20,757 nt of DNA from an uncultured Selenomonadaceae bacterium (GCA_910579115.1 CAJTSO010000010.1:1-20757), one strand, 5' to 3'. Shown: positions 1 to 6,604, counted from the stretch's first letter. Numbers and translations are program-made. Notes: generated from the sequence alone by a model not told the origin.

Positions 1-1463
1 TGTTTGTATCAACCGGTGCTGAGGGGGCGTCGGTTCTGGGAATGTTTTCTGCCCTCCTTTTTGCCAATGGTCAGGGCAACTCAGCTCTGAGAGGAACAAT
101 TGGAGCTGACCCGCTGGGAGTGCTGGCGGCGGAAGGAACTCTCCCAATGGACATTGAGGCCCTGTACGATGAGCTGGCGGCTACCGTTTTATGGGCTGAG
201 CTACAAATGCCGGAGCTGAGGACAGTCCTGGTTGACATGGTCCCTTATCATGCAGCCGGGGCGGCTGCGGCCAGGGAAATAGGCTATGCGGCGGCAACTG
301 TAGAGGAATATATATTGGCTCTTGGTAAGCGGGGCGTTCCGGTCGATGTGCTGCTGCGTCACCTGACCGTTTCCTTTGCCGAGGGAATAGATGCTGATTT
401 GGACAAAGCAAAGATCGTGGCAACTGCTGACATTATCAGCAGGATTTCCGGCGGGAAGAAGGGCGTACAGTTTATAATTCTTCCCCGGCAAAAAGCAATG
501 TATCCTGCTTCCCTGGTTCTGGGAACTGTTCAGGAACGGGTGATTGATGAGTATATTCTCAGTGGAATAAAGGACATTTCCGGAGCCGCCAATATTATGG
601 AGCGTATGACAGAATCAGGCTTGGCAAATCTGGAGGCAGTCAGGGAAAAGGGTGGTATGCTAAAACTCCTGTCGGAGGGGTTTATTCAGCAGTGTGTCTC
701 CGATGATCTGAATGGTCGTCTCCATCGGTGGGCAGAACGCCTTGACCATTCCGAAAAGCTGTTGGCACCCCGCCGCCCTTCGTCTCTTTACGGGGTGGAT
801 ACCCAGAGGATCCTCTGGCAGCGGGACCGGGATATCAGCGAGTACCGAGCGGATATTGACGAGGCGGTAAAGGCAGCCAGCATTTTTGAGCTGGAGCGTA
901 CAGAGTTAAAAAGCTGTGAGCTGTTGACGGCGGTTAAGAAGGCATATCTTTCCGGAGCCACTATCGGCGATGTGGTTATCGCTCTTCATCAGGGAGAGGA
1001 TGATTTCTTTATTAATTCCGTTTTGCCGCGGCACAAGGCAGCAGCCGAGTTTTTGAAGCTTCGCCGTTTTGTGGCAGAGTTTATAAACGATTTTAAGGAA
1101 AAGCCTATGATGTATCTGGCTCGCTTATCTTCAGAGCTGAGTCCCTGCGAAAAGGCAGTGGAAACAAAACTGGTGAAAGTGATGTCTCCGGCAGGACTGG
1201 CCTTTTTCGGGGAGGAATTCTTTTCCACCACGGAGGCAGCGGAAAAGGCCCTGCGCAGCGGGGCTCAGATCCTCGCTTTTGCCGCTTCTCCGGAAATGGA
1301 GTACGCAATTTCCGAAGCGGCCGAGATAATCAGGAACCAGGGAGCGGATATGTTTATTGTGGGCGTGGGAAATATTGACCATTGTGATAATCTTGACTGC
1401 GTGATCAATTCCACATCTTCCTGCTTGTCCCTTATTCCCTGGACAGAGCGTGACGAATACTGA
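1..1463 (+). CDS. mutA: Methylmalonyl-CoA mutase small (beta) subunit-like protein, 5' end outside window
   Basis: The frame is open from base 3, so the N-terminal part of the gene is missing; 486 residues are visible. The small subunit partners the catalytic B12-binding large subunit in interconverting succinyl-CoA and (R)-methylmalonyl-CoA, a step of propionate fermentation. The mutase-type TIM barrel is recognisable from the segment GTIGADPLGVLA, about residue 32, through AGAAAAREIGYAAAT to a degenerate version of the DPxGGSYYIE motif (DISGAANIMERMTE). The last 100 or so residues resemble the B12-binding fold but lack DxHxxG, as expected for a small subunit. About 50 residues of barrel usually found before the GGSYYIE-like motif, including the NLLRxTxQA-type segment, appear to be missing. 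No mutB follows; the gene ends at a hairpin and a terminator. The family is fairly sure, but whether this is the true small subunit or a diverged paralogue is open. Confidence 0.72.
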   Translation, partial: FVSTGAEGASVLGMFSALLFANGQGNSALRGTIGADPLGVLAAEGTLPMDIEALYDELAATVLWAELQMPELRTVLVDMVPYHAAGAAAAREIGYAAATVEEYILALGKRGVPVDVLLRHLTVSFAEGIDADLDKAKIVATADIISRISGGKKGVQFIILPRQKAMYPASLVLGTVQERVIDEYILSGIKDISGAANIMERMTESGLANLEAVREKGGMLKLLSEGFIQQCVSDDLNGRLHRWAERLDHSEKLLAPRRPSSLYGVDTQRILWQRDRDISEYRADIDEAVKAASIFELERTELKSCELLTAVKKAYLSGATIGDVVIALHQGEDDFFINSVLPRHKAAAEFLKLRRFVAEFINDFKEKPMMYLARLSSELSPCEKAVETKLVKVMSPAGLAFFGEEFFSTTEAAEKALRSGAQILAFAASPEMEYAISEAAEIIRNQGADMFIVGVGNIDHCDNLDCVINSTSSCLSLIPWTERDEY

Positions 1464-1489
1464 ACCGGCGTACTTGGTTACTGAAAAAT

Positions 1490-1554
1490 AATTTGTAATG
1501 GGGCAGCTAAAGGAAATTTCAGCGGAATTTCCTCGAGCTGCCCCATTACAAATT
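1490..1554. repeat. Long near-perfect palindrome (hairpin) after mutA
   Basis: The 19-base arms at 1490-1508 and 1536-1554 are exact reverse complements. After a 2 x 2 internal mismatch a second exact 8-bp stem follows (1511-1518 with 1526-1533), closing on a 7-base loop. The palindrome begins 27 bases after the mutA stop. It has no clean T-tract (the bases after it are ttgcct), so it is not a standard intrinsic terminator. It could protect the mRNA 3' end, act as a bidirectional structure, or be one copy of a dispersed palindromic element. No second copy was noticed in this window. Confidence 0.85.
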
Positions 1555-1571
1555 TTGCCTGTAAAAGCTTG

Positions 1572-1624
1572 AAAGCTCAAAACCTGAATCGGTGATTGGT
1601 TGGGGTTTGAGCTTTTTATTTTTG
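1572..1624 (+). terminator. Intrinsic terminator downstream of mutA
   Basis: A 10-bp perfect stem (1572-1581 with 1606-1615) is extended inward by two further pairs past one mismatch. It runs directly into TTTTTATTTTT. It closes the mutA transcription unit before the cbiK promoter. Confidence 0.75.
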
Positions 1625-1677
1625 CAGTAGCTGATCGAAATAGTTTTGCGGATGGAAAATTATTTTCAGGCTGTCTA

Positions 1678-1706
1678 TTGACATTTATTGAACTATAGAA
1701 TATCAT
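1678..1706 (+). promoter_or_regulatory. Sigma-A type promoter for the cobaltochelatase gene
   Basis: TTGACA at 1678-1683 is a perfect -35. A 17-base spacer leads to TATCAT at 1701-1706. A second overlapping candidate is TTGAAC (1688-1693), 18 bases, TATAAT (1712-1717). The start would lie near 1713, giving a leader of about 100 AT-rich bases. I saw no cobalamin riboswitch in the leader. The AT-rich stretch 1700-1760 could hold a metal-regulator site, but no clear operator can be defined. Confidence 0.6.
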
Positions 1707-1810
1707 TAAACTATAATTATTTGAATGTATAATCATAAATTGTAAAAATTGATTGTACATTTCTAGTCAAGGTTTTCTAATGGATTTTGGAGCAAAGGAG
1801 CGATTATCTG

Positions 1811-2806
1811 ATGAGAAGTTTGAAAAAGGCGATGGCAATTACTTTAGCATCGATGGCGATTGGAGGTTTTGGTGCAGTGGCTCAGGCGGCAGGCTATGAA
1901 CTTAATGCTGAGGTAAAGACGGCCACCCCTGCTTTGCAGCAGGCGGCGCAGATCGGCGTTTTGAAGTATACCAATCCAGACAAGGAGGTGCAGGCCAGGG
2001 CAGACAAGGATGCGATCATCGTCATGAGCTTTGGCACTACCTATAAGGAAACCCGTGAGAAGACAATCAATGCCACGATTGAGGCAATCAAGGCGGCCAA
2101 TCCAGGCAAGAAGGTTGTTACCGCTTTCACTTCCCACATCATCATCGATCGGATAGCGGCTAAGGAAGGAATCAAATATCCAACGCCGGAAGAGGCTTGC
2201 CAGCAGCTGGCGGATGAGGGCTACACCCGGGTGGCCATGTGTTCCCTGGACACTTTCCCGGGGATGGAGTATGCCTATAAGGTAGCCGTTTTCAATCAGT
2301 ATAAGAGTCTTTTCAAGAAGGCTTCTATGGCCACGCCCCTCATGTACTGGATGGGTCAGGAGGAGCAGACCGACGAGGTGGCTGAGTTCGCTCAGGCGGT
2401 CAAGACTCAGATTCCAGCCCTCGGCAAAAATGATGCTGTTCTCCTGCTGGCTCACGGCACAGTGCATCCGGCTAACGCGTACTATTCCGTACTCCAGTAT
2501 CGCCTCGATGATTTGAAGGCAGGCAATGTATTTGTCTACACCGTTGAAGGCTGGCCAAACCTGGAGACTGTTATCGAGACTCTGAAAGAGAAGAAGGTTA
2601 AGAACGTAACCCTCCAGCCTATGATGATGGTTGCCGGGGATCATGCTACTAATGATATGGCCGGTGACGAGGAGGATTCCCACAAGACAATTCTCGAGAA
2701 GGCGGGATTCAAGGTCAGCACTTACATCCATGGACTGGGTGAGAACGAGGCGGTTCGTAACCTCTATGTAAAACACGCTGCCGAGGCGGTGGAAGCGCTT
2801 AAATGA
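1811..2806 (+). CDS. cbiK: Exported sirohydrochlorin cobaltochelatase, CbiK family
   Basis: CbiK enzymes insert Co2+ into sirohydrochlorin (or the oxidised factor II) in the anaerobic B12 pathway. The ATG at 1811 is chosen because AAAGGAG (1794-1800) sits 10 bases upstream; the in-frame TTG at 1787 lies before that site. The protein has 331 residues. The N-terminus is a classical signal peptide (MRSLKKA, hydrophobic stretch, cleavage probably after AVAQA), so the enzyme should be periplasmic, as reported for Desulfovibrio CbiKP. The family core starts at IIVMSFGTTYKETREKTI. The metal-binding residues of Salmonella CbiK are matched by Glu153 (PGMEY), His215 (LLAHGTVH) and His278 (VAGDHATNDMAGD). 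The family's QSLH motif reads CSLD here, Asp147 replacing His. The gene stands alone; its neighbour mutA encodes a B12-dependent enzyme subunit, so a shared B12 theme is likely but not proven. Confidence 0.88.
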   Translation: MRSLKKAMAITLASMAIGGFGAVAQAAGYELNAEVKTATPALQQAAQIGVLKYTNPDKEVQARADKDAIIVMSFGTTYKETREKTINATIEAIKAANPGKKVVTAFTSHIIIDRIAAKEGIKYPTPEEACQQLADEGYTRVAMCSLDTFPGMEYAYKVAVFNQYKSLFKKASMATPLMYWMGQEEQTDEVAEFAQAVKTQIPALGKNDAVLLLAHGTVHPANAYYSVLQYRLDDLKAGNVFVYTVEGWPNLETVIETLKEKKVKNVTLQPMMMVAGDHATNDMAGDEEDSHKTILEKAGFKVSTYIHGLGENEAVRNLYVKHAAEAVEALK

Positions 2807-2971
2807 TACGGGATATAACAATAAACAGCCCGCTGTGCAGGCGGCAGGATAAGTTATACGGAAATTACCTCTCCAGTGTGCAATAAAGTTGTTCATGCTG
2901 TATTTCGGCAAAGGAAAGGTGATGTATGCTACAAATTTATCGGGTTATGAGGTGTAATAAATATGCGAAAG

Positions 2972-3008
2972 AAATCAAAACCACCCGTTTGACGGGTGGT
3001 TTTGATTT
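2972..3008. terminator. Strong bidirectional intrinsic terminator
   Basis: A 16-bp perfect stem (2972-2987 with 2993-3008) carries a 5-base loop and a GC core (ccacccg/cgggtgg), with A-rich and T-rich flanks on both sides. It can end transcripts in both directions. On the plus strand it is 165 bases after cbiK. On the minus strand it is 43 bases after the stop of the truncated frame at 3052-3279, which is the tighter fit. Confidence 0.8.
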
Positions 3009-3051
3009 TGAAAGTTTGCTGTATGGCAGCTTTTTGTTTTTTAGATACACA

Positions 3052-3279
3052 TTATTTATCAAAGTTTGAAAGTTCGTCCACTGCACCAATAAATTCGGCA
3101 ACAAGCTCTGATGGCTTCTCCGGGTACACAATTCCACAGGGATCGGTGTAATTCCATTCTCCAGGAATGGTTACAGGAGAAGGACGCGAATCCTCCCAAG
3201 TTGAAATGGTGGCCATAGCGCTGTCAAAGAGACTGCACCGGTTAAAGACCGCTGAGTTGCAAGCAGCGTTTATCGCACA
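3052..3279 (-). pseudogene. Truncated reading frame of unknown family (C-terminal remnant)
   Basis: On the minus strand a 75-codon frame runs from an upstream in-frame TAG (3280-3282) to a TAA at 3052-3054. The first ATG (3214-3216) would give only 54 residues and has no obvious ribosome site. The translation looks like real protein: it includes AMATISTWEDSRPSP, VTIPGEWNYTDPCGIVYPEK and ELVAEFIGAVDEL, with mixed charge and aromatic residues. A strong terminator follows closely. No related coding sequence is seen upstream in any minus frame, so the 5' part was probably lost. I do not recognise the family. It could instead be a small intact gene or a chance frame. Confidence 0.4.
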
Positions 3280-3497
3280 CTATTATATATCGGTGAACCA
3301 GGCCCGGCGCGGCAGACAGAGAAAAAATACAAATTTTATTTCTTCATAGGGGCCTTATGGGAATCAATAAAAAGTGTAAGCCCATACAAGCCAGGCATGA
3401 CAGATCATGAAATTTAAGTATTTTACACCGGCGGAGCAATGCCCTAGTATGAATTTCAGAGACAGTTCAGGAAAAAGTAAACAGGAGGCGATTATCT

Positions 3498-3659
3498 ATG
3501 GTTGAATTGTATATGAACTCGTTAGACCTGGTTTGCATGAATCTTTCAGTTAATATTATGATGACATATCAAGACTTCCGATTTAAGGGAAAAGTTTTTA
3601 TAATAAAGCCAATAAAGAAAGGTGTATCAACGATAGCACTAAGCTTAAAGATTATGTAG
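3498..3659 (+). CDS. Doubtful small ORF, 53 residues
   Basis: An ATG at 3498 follows a strong ribosome site (ACAGGAGG, 3481-3488). The frame runs to TAG at 3657, 26 bases before the RibD-like start. The product would be rich in Met, Leu, Ile and Lys and matches nothing I know. A different frame over the same end (about 3579-3685) reads into the RibD-like gene without a stop (KLKDYVEHEIKGVKK), so the region may instead be a frameshifted remnant of an upstream gene. Only the ribosome site supports it. Confidence 0.2.
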   Translation: MVELYMNSLDLVCMNLSVNIMMTYQDFRFKGKVFIIKPIKKGVSTIALSLKIM

Positions 3660-3685
3660 AACACGAAATCAAAGGAGTGAAGAAA

Positions 3686-4429
3686 ATGAGCAGGCCATTT
3701 ATTTTTTGCCATATGCTTACTTCCATCGACGGGAAGATTATGGGCAGATATATGGACACCCCGGAGTGCGAAAAGGCAGGTGTTCTGTTTGACGACATTT
3801 CTTTTGGAAACAGAGGAAAATACAATATGCAGGGCTGGCTCTCCGGGCGGGTCACAACCGATGATAATTTCACGATGTACCGGAAACCGAAGCTGGACGA
3901 GAATGCCGCCCCGGTGCCGGAAGGAGACTTCATTACCGAGACAGACAAGCCGATGTATTATATCTCCATTGATCCCTCTGGAAAGCTTGGATGGGAAAGG
4001 AACACTCTGGAGTATGCAGGCAGTACGGCAACGGTCATCGAGGTATTGACTGCCAAAGCCAGCAACGCTTATAAAGCATTTCTGCGGAAATTGAATATTT
4101 CGTATATCATCGCGGGTGAGGATACGCTGGACTGTGGATTGGCGCTGGAAAAACTGCACGATATATTCGGGTTTACAAACCTGATGTTAGGTGGCGGCGG
4201 CGTGCTGAACTGGACCTTCATTCAACAGGGGCTTTGTGATGAAATGAGCGTTGTCATCGCGCCGGTGGCCGATGGTTCGCCGGAAACGCCGACCCTGTTT
4301 GAAATGATGGGCAGGCTTGGCTCCAATACGCCGGTAGGGTTTACTTTGAAAAAGGCAGAAACCACGGAGGATGGCAGCGTTTGGCTGCAATATGCCATCA
4401 AGAACAGCAACGGCGGTTACCGGGAATGA
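3686..4429 (+). CDS. RibD C-terminal/dihydrofolate reductase-like NADPH reductase
   Basis: This 247-residue protein belongs to the superfamily of RibD reductase domains and bacterial DHFR-like proteins. The start ATG at 3686 is preceded by AAGGAG (3672-3677) with eight bases between; the in-frame GTG at 3677 overlaps that site and is unlikely. Hallmarks are the N-terminal SIDGKI motif (residues 13-18), following an FIFCHMLT strand, and the nucleotide-binding segment GGGGVLNWTFIQQGLCDE (169-186), typical of the RibD_C family. There is no deaminase domain and no other riboflavin gene nearby, so it is probably not the riboflavin enzyme itself. The true substrate cannot be told from sequence. It stands alone between terminators, after a gene-poor stretch, which fits acquisition by transfer. 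Confidence 0.75.
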   Translation: MSRPFIFCHMLTSIDGKIMGRYMDTPECEKAGVLFDDISFGNRGKYNMQGWLSGRVTTDDNFTMYRKPKLDENAAPVPEGDFITETDKPMYYISIDPSGKLGWERNTLEYAGSTATVIEVLTAKASNAYKAFLRKLNISYIIAGEDTLDCGLALEKLHDIFGFTNLMLGGGGVLNWTFIQQGLCDEMSVVIAPVADGSPETPTLFEMMGRLGSNTPVGFTLKKAETTEDGSVWLQYAIKNSNGGYRE

Positions 4430-4528
4430 GGACGGGAACGTTAAATAACGGCACGAAAATGTAAATCGCAGGTTATTGTATCTCACGGTGAAAGCTCTGC
4501 GATGTCAGTTAAATTTGAATAATACAAG

Positions 4529-4558
4529 AGGAGCCGCGCTTTTGTGCGGCCCCTTTTT
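4529..4558 (+). terminator. Intrinsic terminator after the RibD-like gene
   Basis: A GC-rich hairpin (stem of about nine pairs around gagccgcgc and gtgcggccc, loop tttt) is followed by TTTTT at 4554-4558. It lies about 100 bases after the gene's stop codon. Confidence 0.65.
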
Positions 4559-4590
4559 GTGTCAGACAGAGTTGTTTATTGTATTCATGA

Positions 4591-4624
4591 CCGGCCATTA
4601 TTTCCTGTCTGAGACAATGGCTGG
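4591..4624. repeat. Imperfect inverted repeat at the 3' side of the aminotransferase gene
   Basis: The nine-base arms ccggccatt (4591-4599) and aatggctgg (4616-4624) pair with one wobble; the loop contains a small palindrome, tgtctgagaca. It lies 41 bases beyond the aminotransferase stop on the minus strand. No T-tract follows on either strand, so a terminator role is only possible. Confidence 0.35.
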
Positions 4625-4665
4625 TGGCTAAAATGGTGTATATATTTGTAATAGGTGGATGTCCC

Positions 4666-5850
4666 TTACTTAGCGCGTTTTTTCAGGAAATTCTCAATGC
4701 GGTTCAATGCCTCGGCAATCTTGTCAAGACTGGTGGCATAGGAACATCGGACGTATCCTTCCCCGCAGGAACCAAAGGCGGTGCCCGGAACGAGGGCCAC
4801 GTGTTCGGCGGTAAGAAGCTGTTCAGCAAAGTCGTTGCTGGTGAGACCGGTGGAACGGATGTCAGGGAAGATGTAGAACGCGCCTTTTGGCTCAAAGGCG
4901 GGCAGACCAAGCTGATTGAGGCCGTCATAAATGAATTTACGGCGGCGGTCATACTCCGTCAGCATTTTCAGGCGGTATTTTTCCCCCCGGCGGAGAGCTT
5001 CAATCGCGGCAACCTGGGCGGTAATAGGGGCGCAAAGGATAGTGTACTGATGGATCTTAGTCATGGCGGCAATTATTGCCGGGTTGGCGATGGCGTAGCC
5101 GATGCGCCAGCCGGTCATGGCATAGGCTTTGGAAAAGCCGTTCAGGAGGATAGTGCGCTCGGCCATACCGGGAAGGGCAGCGAAGGAGGTATGAGGCTGA
5201 TCGCCGTAGGTGAGATCCCCATATATTTCATCACTGATTACGATCAAATCATGACGCCGGGCAAAGTCAGCAATTTTCAGAAGCTGTTCTCTGGGCATAA
5301 TGGCGCCGGTGGGATTGTTGGGGTAGCCGATGAGCAGCGCCTTCGTCCGGTCAGTAATGTGTGCTTCCAGATCTTCCGGGGTGACCCGGAATTCGTTTTC
5401 GATTCGGGAGGGGACGGCAACGGGAATTCCGCCGGCCAGGGTGGCGCAGGCGCTATAAGAGACATAGCAGGGCTCGGGGATGAGAATTTCATCGCCCGGC
5501 CCCAGGATTGCCCGCATGGCGATATCCAAGGCTTCACTGACGCCGACCGTGACGAGAACATCATCGGCCGTGGGACCGGTCAGTCCGTCTACTTCGGCGT
5601 GATGGCGGATGATTTCTTCTCGAAGCTCCAGAAGACCTTTGTTTGATGTGTAGGAGGTATAGCCTTGTTCGAGGCCGTAGACACAGCTTTCCCGAATCGT
5701 CCAGGGGGTAATAAAGTCAGGCTCTCCCACCCCCAGCGAGATAACATCCTTCATGGTGGCGGCGATGTCAAAGAATTTACGGATGCCGGAGGGGGCGATG
5801 GAACGGACGGCAGGGGAGAGGCGGTTTTCCCATTTGCTAATTTCACTCAT
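4666..5850 (-). CDS. PLP-dependent class I aminotransferase (AraT/PatA/AspC-like)
   Basis: This 394-residue fold-type I aminotransferase would move an amino group between an amino acid and a 2-oxo acid in the cytoplasm. The motifs are complete: GVGEPDF (41-46), the strand ending YPNNPTG (176-182) with the cofactor-contacting Asn, VISDEIYGDLTY with Asp207 and Tyr210, the PLP lysine Lys241 in LNGFSKAYAMTGWRIGY, and the carboxylate-binding Arg368 in YVRCSYATS. Length is normal. The start ATG overlaps the stop of the upstream Lrp-type gene by one base (TGATG), so the two are translationally coupled. The T-box in front of the operon suggests a role in making or degrading the amino acid sensed there. 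Specificity (aromatic, alanine, branched-chain or aspartate) cannot be fixed from motifs. Confidence 0.88.
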   Translation of the reverse strand: MSEISKWENRLSPAVRSIAPSGIRKFFDIAATMKDVISLGVGEPDFITPWTIRESCVYGLEQGYTSYTSNKGLLELREEIIRHHAEVDGLTGPTADDVLVTVGVSEALDIAMRAILGPGDEILIPEPCYVSYSACATLAGGIPVAVPSRIENEFRVTPEDLEAHITDRTKALLIGYPNNPTGAIMPREQLLKIADFARRHDLIVISDEIYGDLTYGDQPHTSFAALPGMAERTILLNGFSKAYAMTGWRIGYAIANPAIIAAMTKIHQYTILCAPITAQVAAIEALRRGEKYRLKMLTEYDRRRKFIYDGLNQLGLPAFEPKGAFYIFPDIRSTGLTSNDFAEQLLTAEHVALVPGTAFGSCGEGYVRCSYATSLDKIAEALNRIENFLKKRAK

Positions 5851-6329
5851 CAGGGGGTCACCACCAGTCTGCGGTCTTTCTCTTTATTGCCGAGAATAAT
5901 ATGGTCTTTCTTGTAGGTTTTCAGCATAAAGTGGGTGCGGGTGCCGGTAACCCCGTCAATGACCGCCAGGCGGGTAGCAATGAAATTAGATACGTCCTTC
6001 AGGGAGCTTCCTTCAATGATTACCAGCAGGTCAAAGCTGCCGCTCATAAGGTACACGGTGCGGACCTCTTCAAAGCGATAGATGCGCTCGGCGATGGCAT
6101 CGAAGCCTACCTCCCGTTCCGGGGTGAGGTTTACTTCAATGACGGCGGTAACGCCGCCGTCGCCAACCTTTTCCCGGTCGATGATGGTGTTGTAGCCAAG
6201 GATGACCTGGTCCTTTTCCAGCTGGGCAATTTCCTTTTCCACCTCGTATTCGCTGCGTTTCAGGATAGAAGCCAGCTCGTTTACCGGACGGCGCGCGTCC
6301 GTTTCAAGAAGTTCAAGCAGTTCAGTCAT
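5850..6329 (-). CDS. Lrp/AsnC-family transcriptional regulator
   Basis: This 159-residue protein has an N-terminal winged helix-turn-helix (about residues 1-50: LLELLETDARRPVNELASIL, then LEKDQVILGY) and a C-terminal RAM effector-binding domain (about 60-145, with RTVYLMSGSFDLLVIIEG and TRTHFMLKTYKKD). Such proteins bind DNA as dimers or octamers and respond to amino acids. GGAGG (6337-6341) lies seven bases before the ATG. It is the first gene of a two-gene operon with the aminotransferase, its stop overlapping the next start by one base. Expression should be set by the T-box leader and by the overlapping divergent promoter. It may bind that region itself, but this is inference. Confidence 0.9.
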   Translation of the reverse strand: MTELLELLETDARRPVNELASILKRSEYEVEKEIAQLEKDQVILGYNTIIDREKVGDGGVTAVIEVNLTPEREVGFDAIAERIYRFEEVRTVYLMSGSFDLLVIIEGSSLKDVSNFIATRLAVIDGVTGTRTHFMLKTYKKDHIILGNKEKDRRLVVTP

Positions 6330-6352
6330 TATTTTTCCTCCAAAATAAAAAT

Positions 6353-6569
6353 CCCCGCCCTGTAAAGGACGAGGTCAACCCGCGGTACCACCTTTGTCAG
6401 ACGGCTTCAACAGCCATCCACTCAAGGGCCTCAGCGCGGCCAACGGTGAGATCTCTCCCACATGCTCCCGAGGGGCCCGCATTTTCTCCTTAACGGTTCT
6501 CACCATCCACCGTTTCTCTGAAAAAGTCTGAAAATGCTTGTTTCGGTCATTGCATATCCGATGTATTTT
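6353..6569 (-). ncRNA. T-box leader (tRNA-sensing riboswitch) of the Lrp-aminotransferase operon
   Basis: Read on the minus strand, the conserved T-box AAGGTGGTACCGCG occupies 6394-6381, one base off consensus. The terminator follows: arms cctcgtcct (6374-6366) and agggcgggg (6361-6353), loop ttac, then TTTTTATTTT. Stem I is also visible. The lower helix is ATATGC (6557-6552) with GCATGT (6465-6460); K-turn bases are AATGA opposite GA; the next helix is CCGA (6546-6543) with TCGG (6471-6468); the upper helix is GCATTTTC (6537-6530) with GAAAATGC (6486-6479). The distal hairpin has loop GGATGGTGAGA. The specifier loop is GGGCCCC (6478-6472), so the codon is CCC (Pro) or GCC (Ala), or CTC (Leu) in a shifted fold. 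The T in GGTGGTACC implies a tRNA with A73, which all three normally have. Confidence 0.9.
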
Positions 6570-6578
6570 AGATAGAAT
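6550..6578 (+). promoter_or_regulatory. Candidate promoter for the DUF386-purL unit
   Basis: On the plus strand TTGCAT (6550-6555), a 17-base spacer and TAGAAT (6573-6578) match the sigma-A consensus well. The start would be near 6585, giving a leader of about 57 bases that contains a small aggaga/tctcct hairpin (6604-6620). The element shares bases 6576-6578 with the opposing -10 box. Confidence 0.55.
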
Positions 6579-6604
6579 ATAACATAGCAGTGCCATGAAT
6601 GCAA
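6576..6604 (-). promoter_or_regulatory. Sigma-A promoter driving the T-box leader
   Basis: On the minus strand TTGCAT (6604-6599), a 17-base spacer and TATATT (6581-6576) form a good promoter. Transcription would start near 6569, just before Stem I of the T-box. Its -10 overlaps the -10 of the divergent plus-strand promoter. Confidence 0.7.

Larger units (their letters stand above)
2807..3685. other. Gene-poor stretch between cbiK and the RibD-like gene
   Basis: Apart from the terminator at 2972-3008, the minus-strand remnant at 3052-3279 and the doubtful small ORF at 3498-3659, I see nothing interpretable in these 879 bases. The part from 3350 to 3685 is AT-rich and shows scattered stops in all frames, which fits decayed or recently inserted sequence. 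Confidence 0.5.

Noticed and set aside
1640..1810. Search for a cobalamin riboswitch before cbiK
   Set aside because: The leader is AT-rich and shows no B12-box-like or conserved multi-stem pattern.
1844..2911. 355-codon open frame on the minus strand opposite cbiK
   Set aside because: CbiK motifs and the signal peptide fix the coding strand; the antisense product has no family features.
3167..3349. 60-codon plus-strand frame
   Set aside because: It is antisense to the more protein-like truncated minus frame and lacks a ribosome site and recognisable content.
3533..3559. Possible promoter TTGCAT / TATTAT for the RibD-like gene
   Set aside because: The spacer is only 15 bases; too short to call with confidence.
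4624..5646. 340-codon open frame on the plus strand
   Set aside because: It is antisense to the aminotransferase, which has all its motifs. The translation is Gly-rich with no family pattern and no ribosome site; it is a shadow of codon bias.
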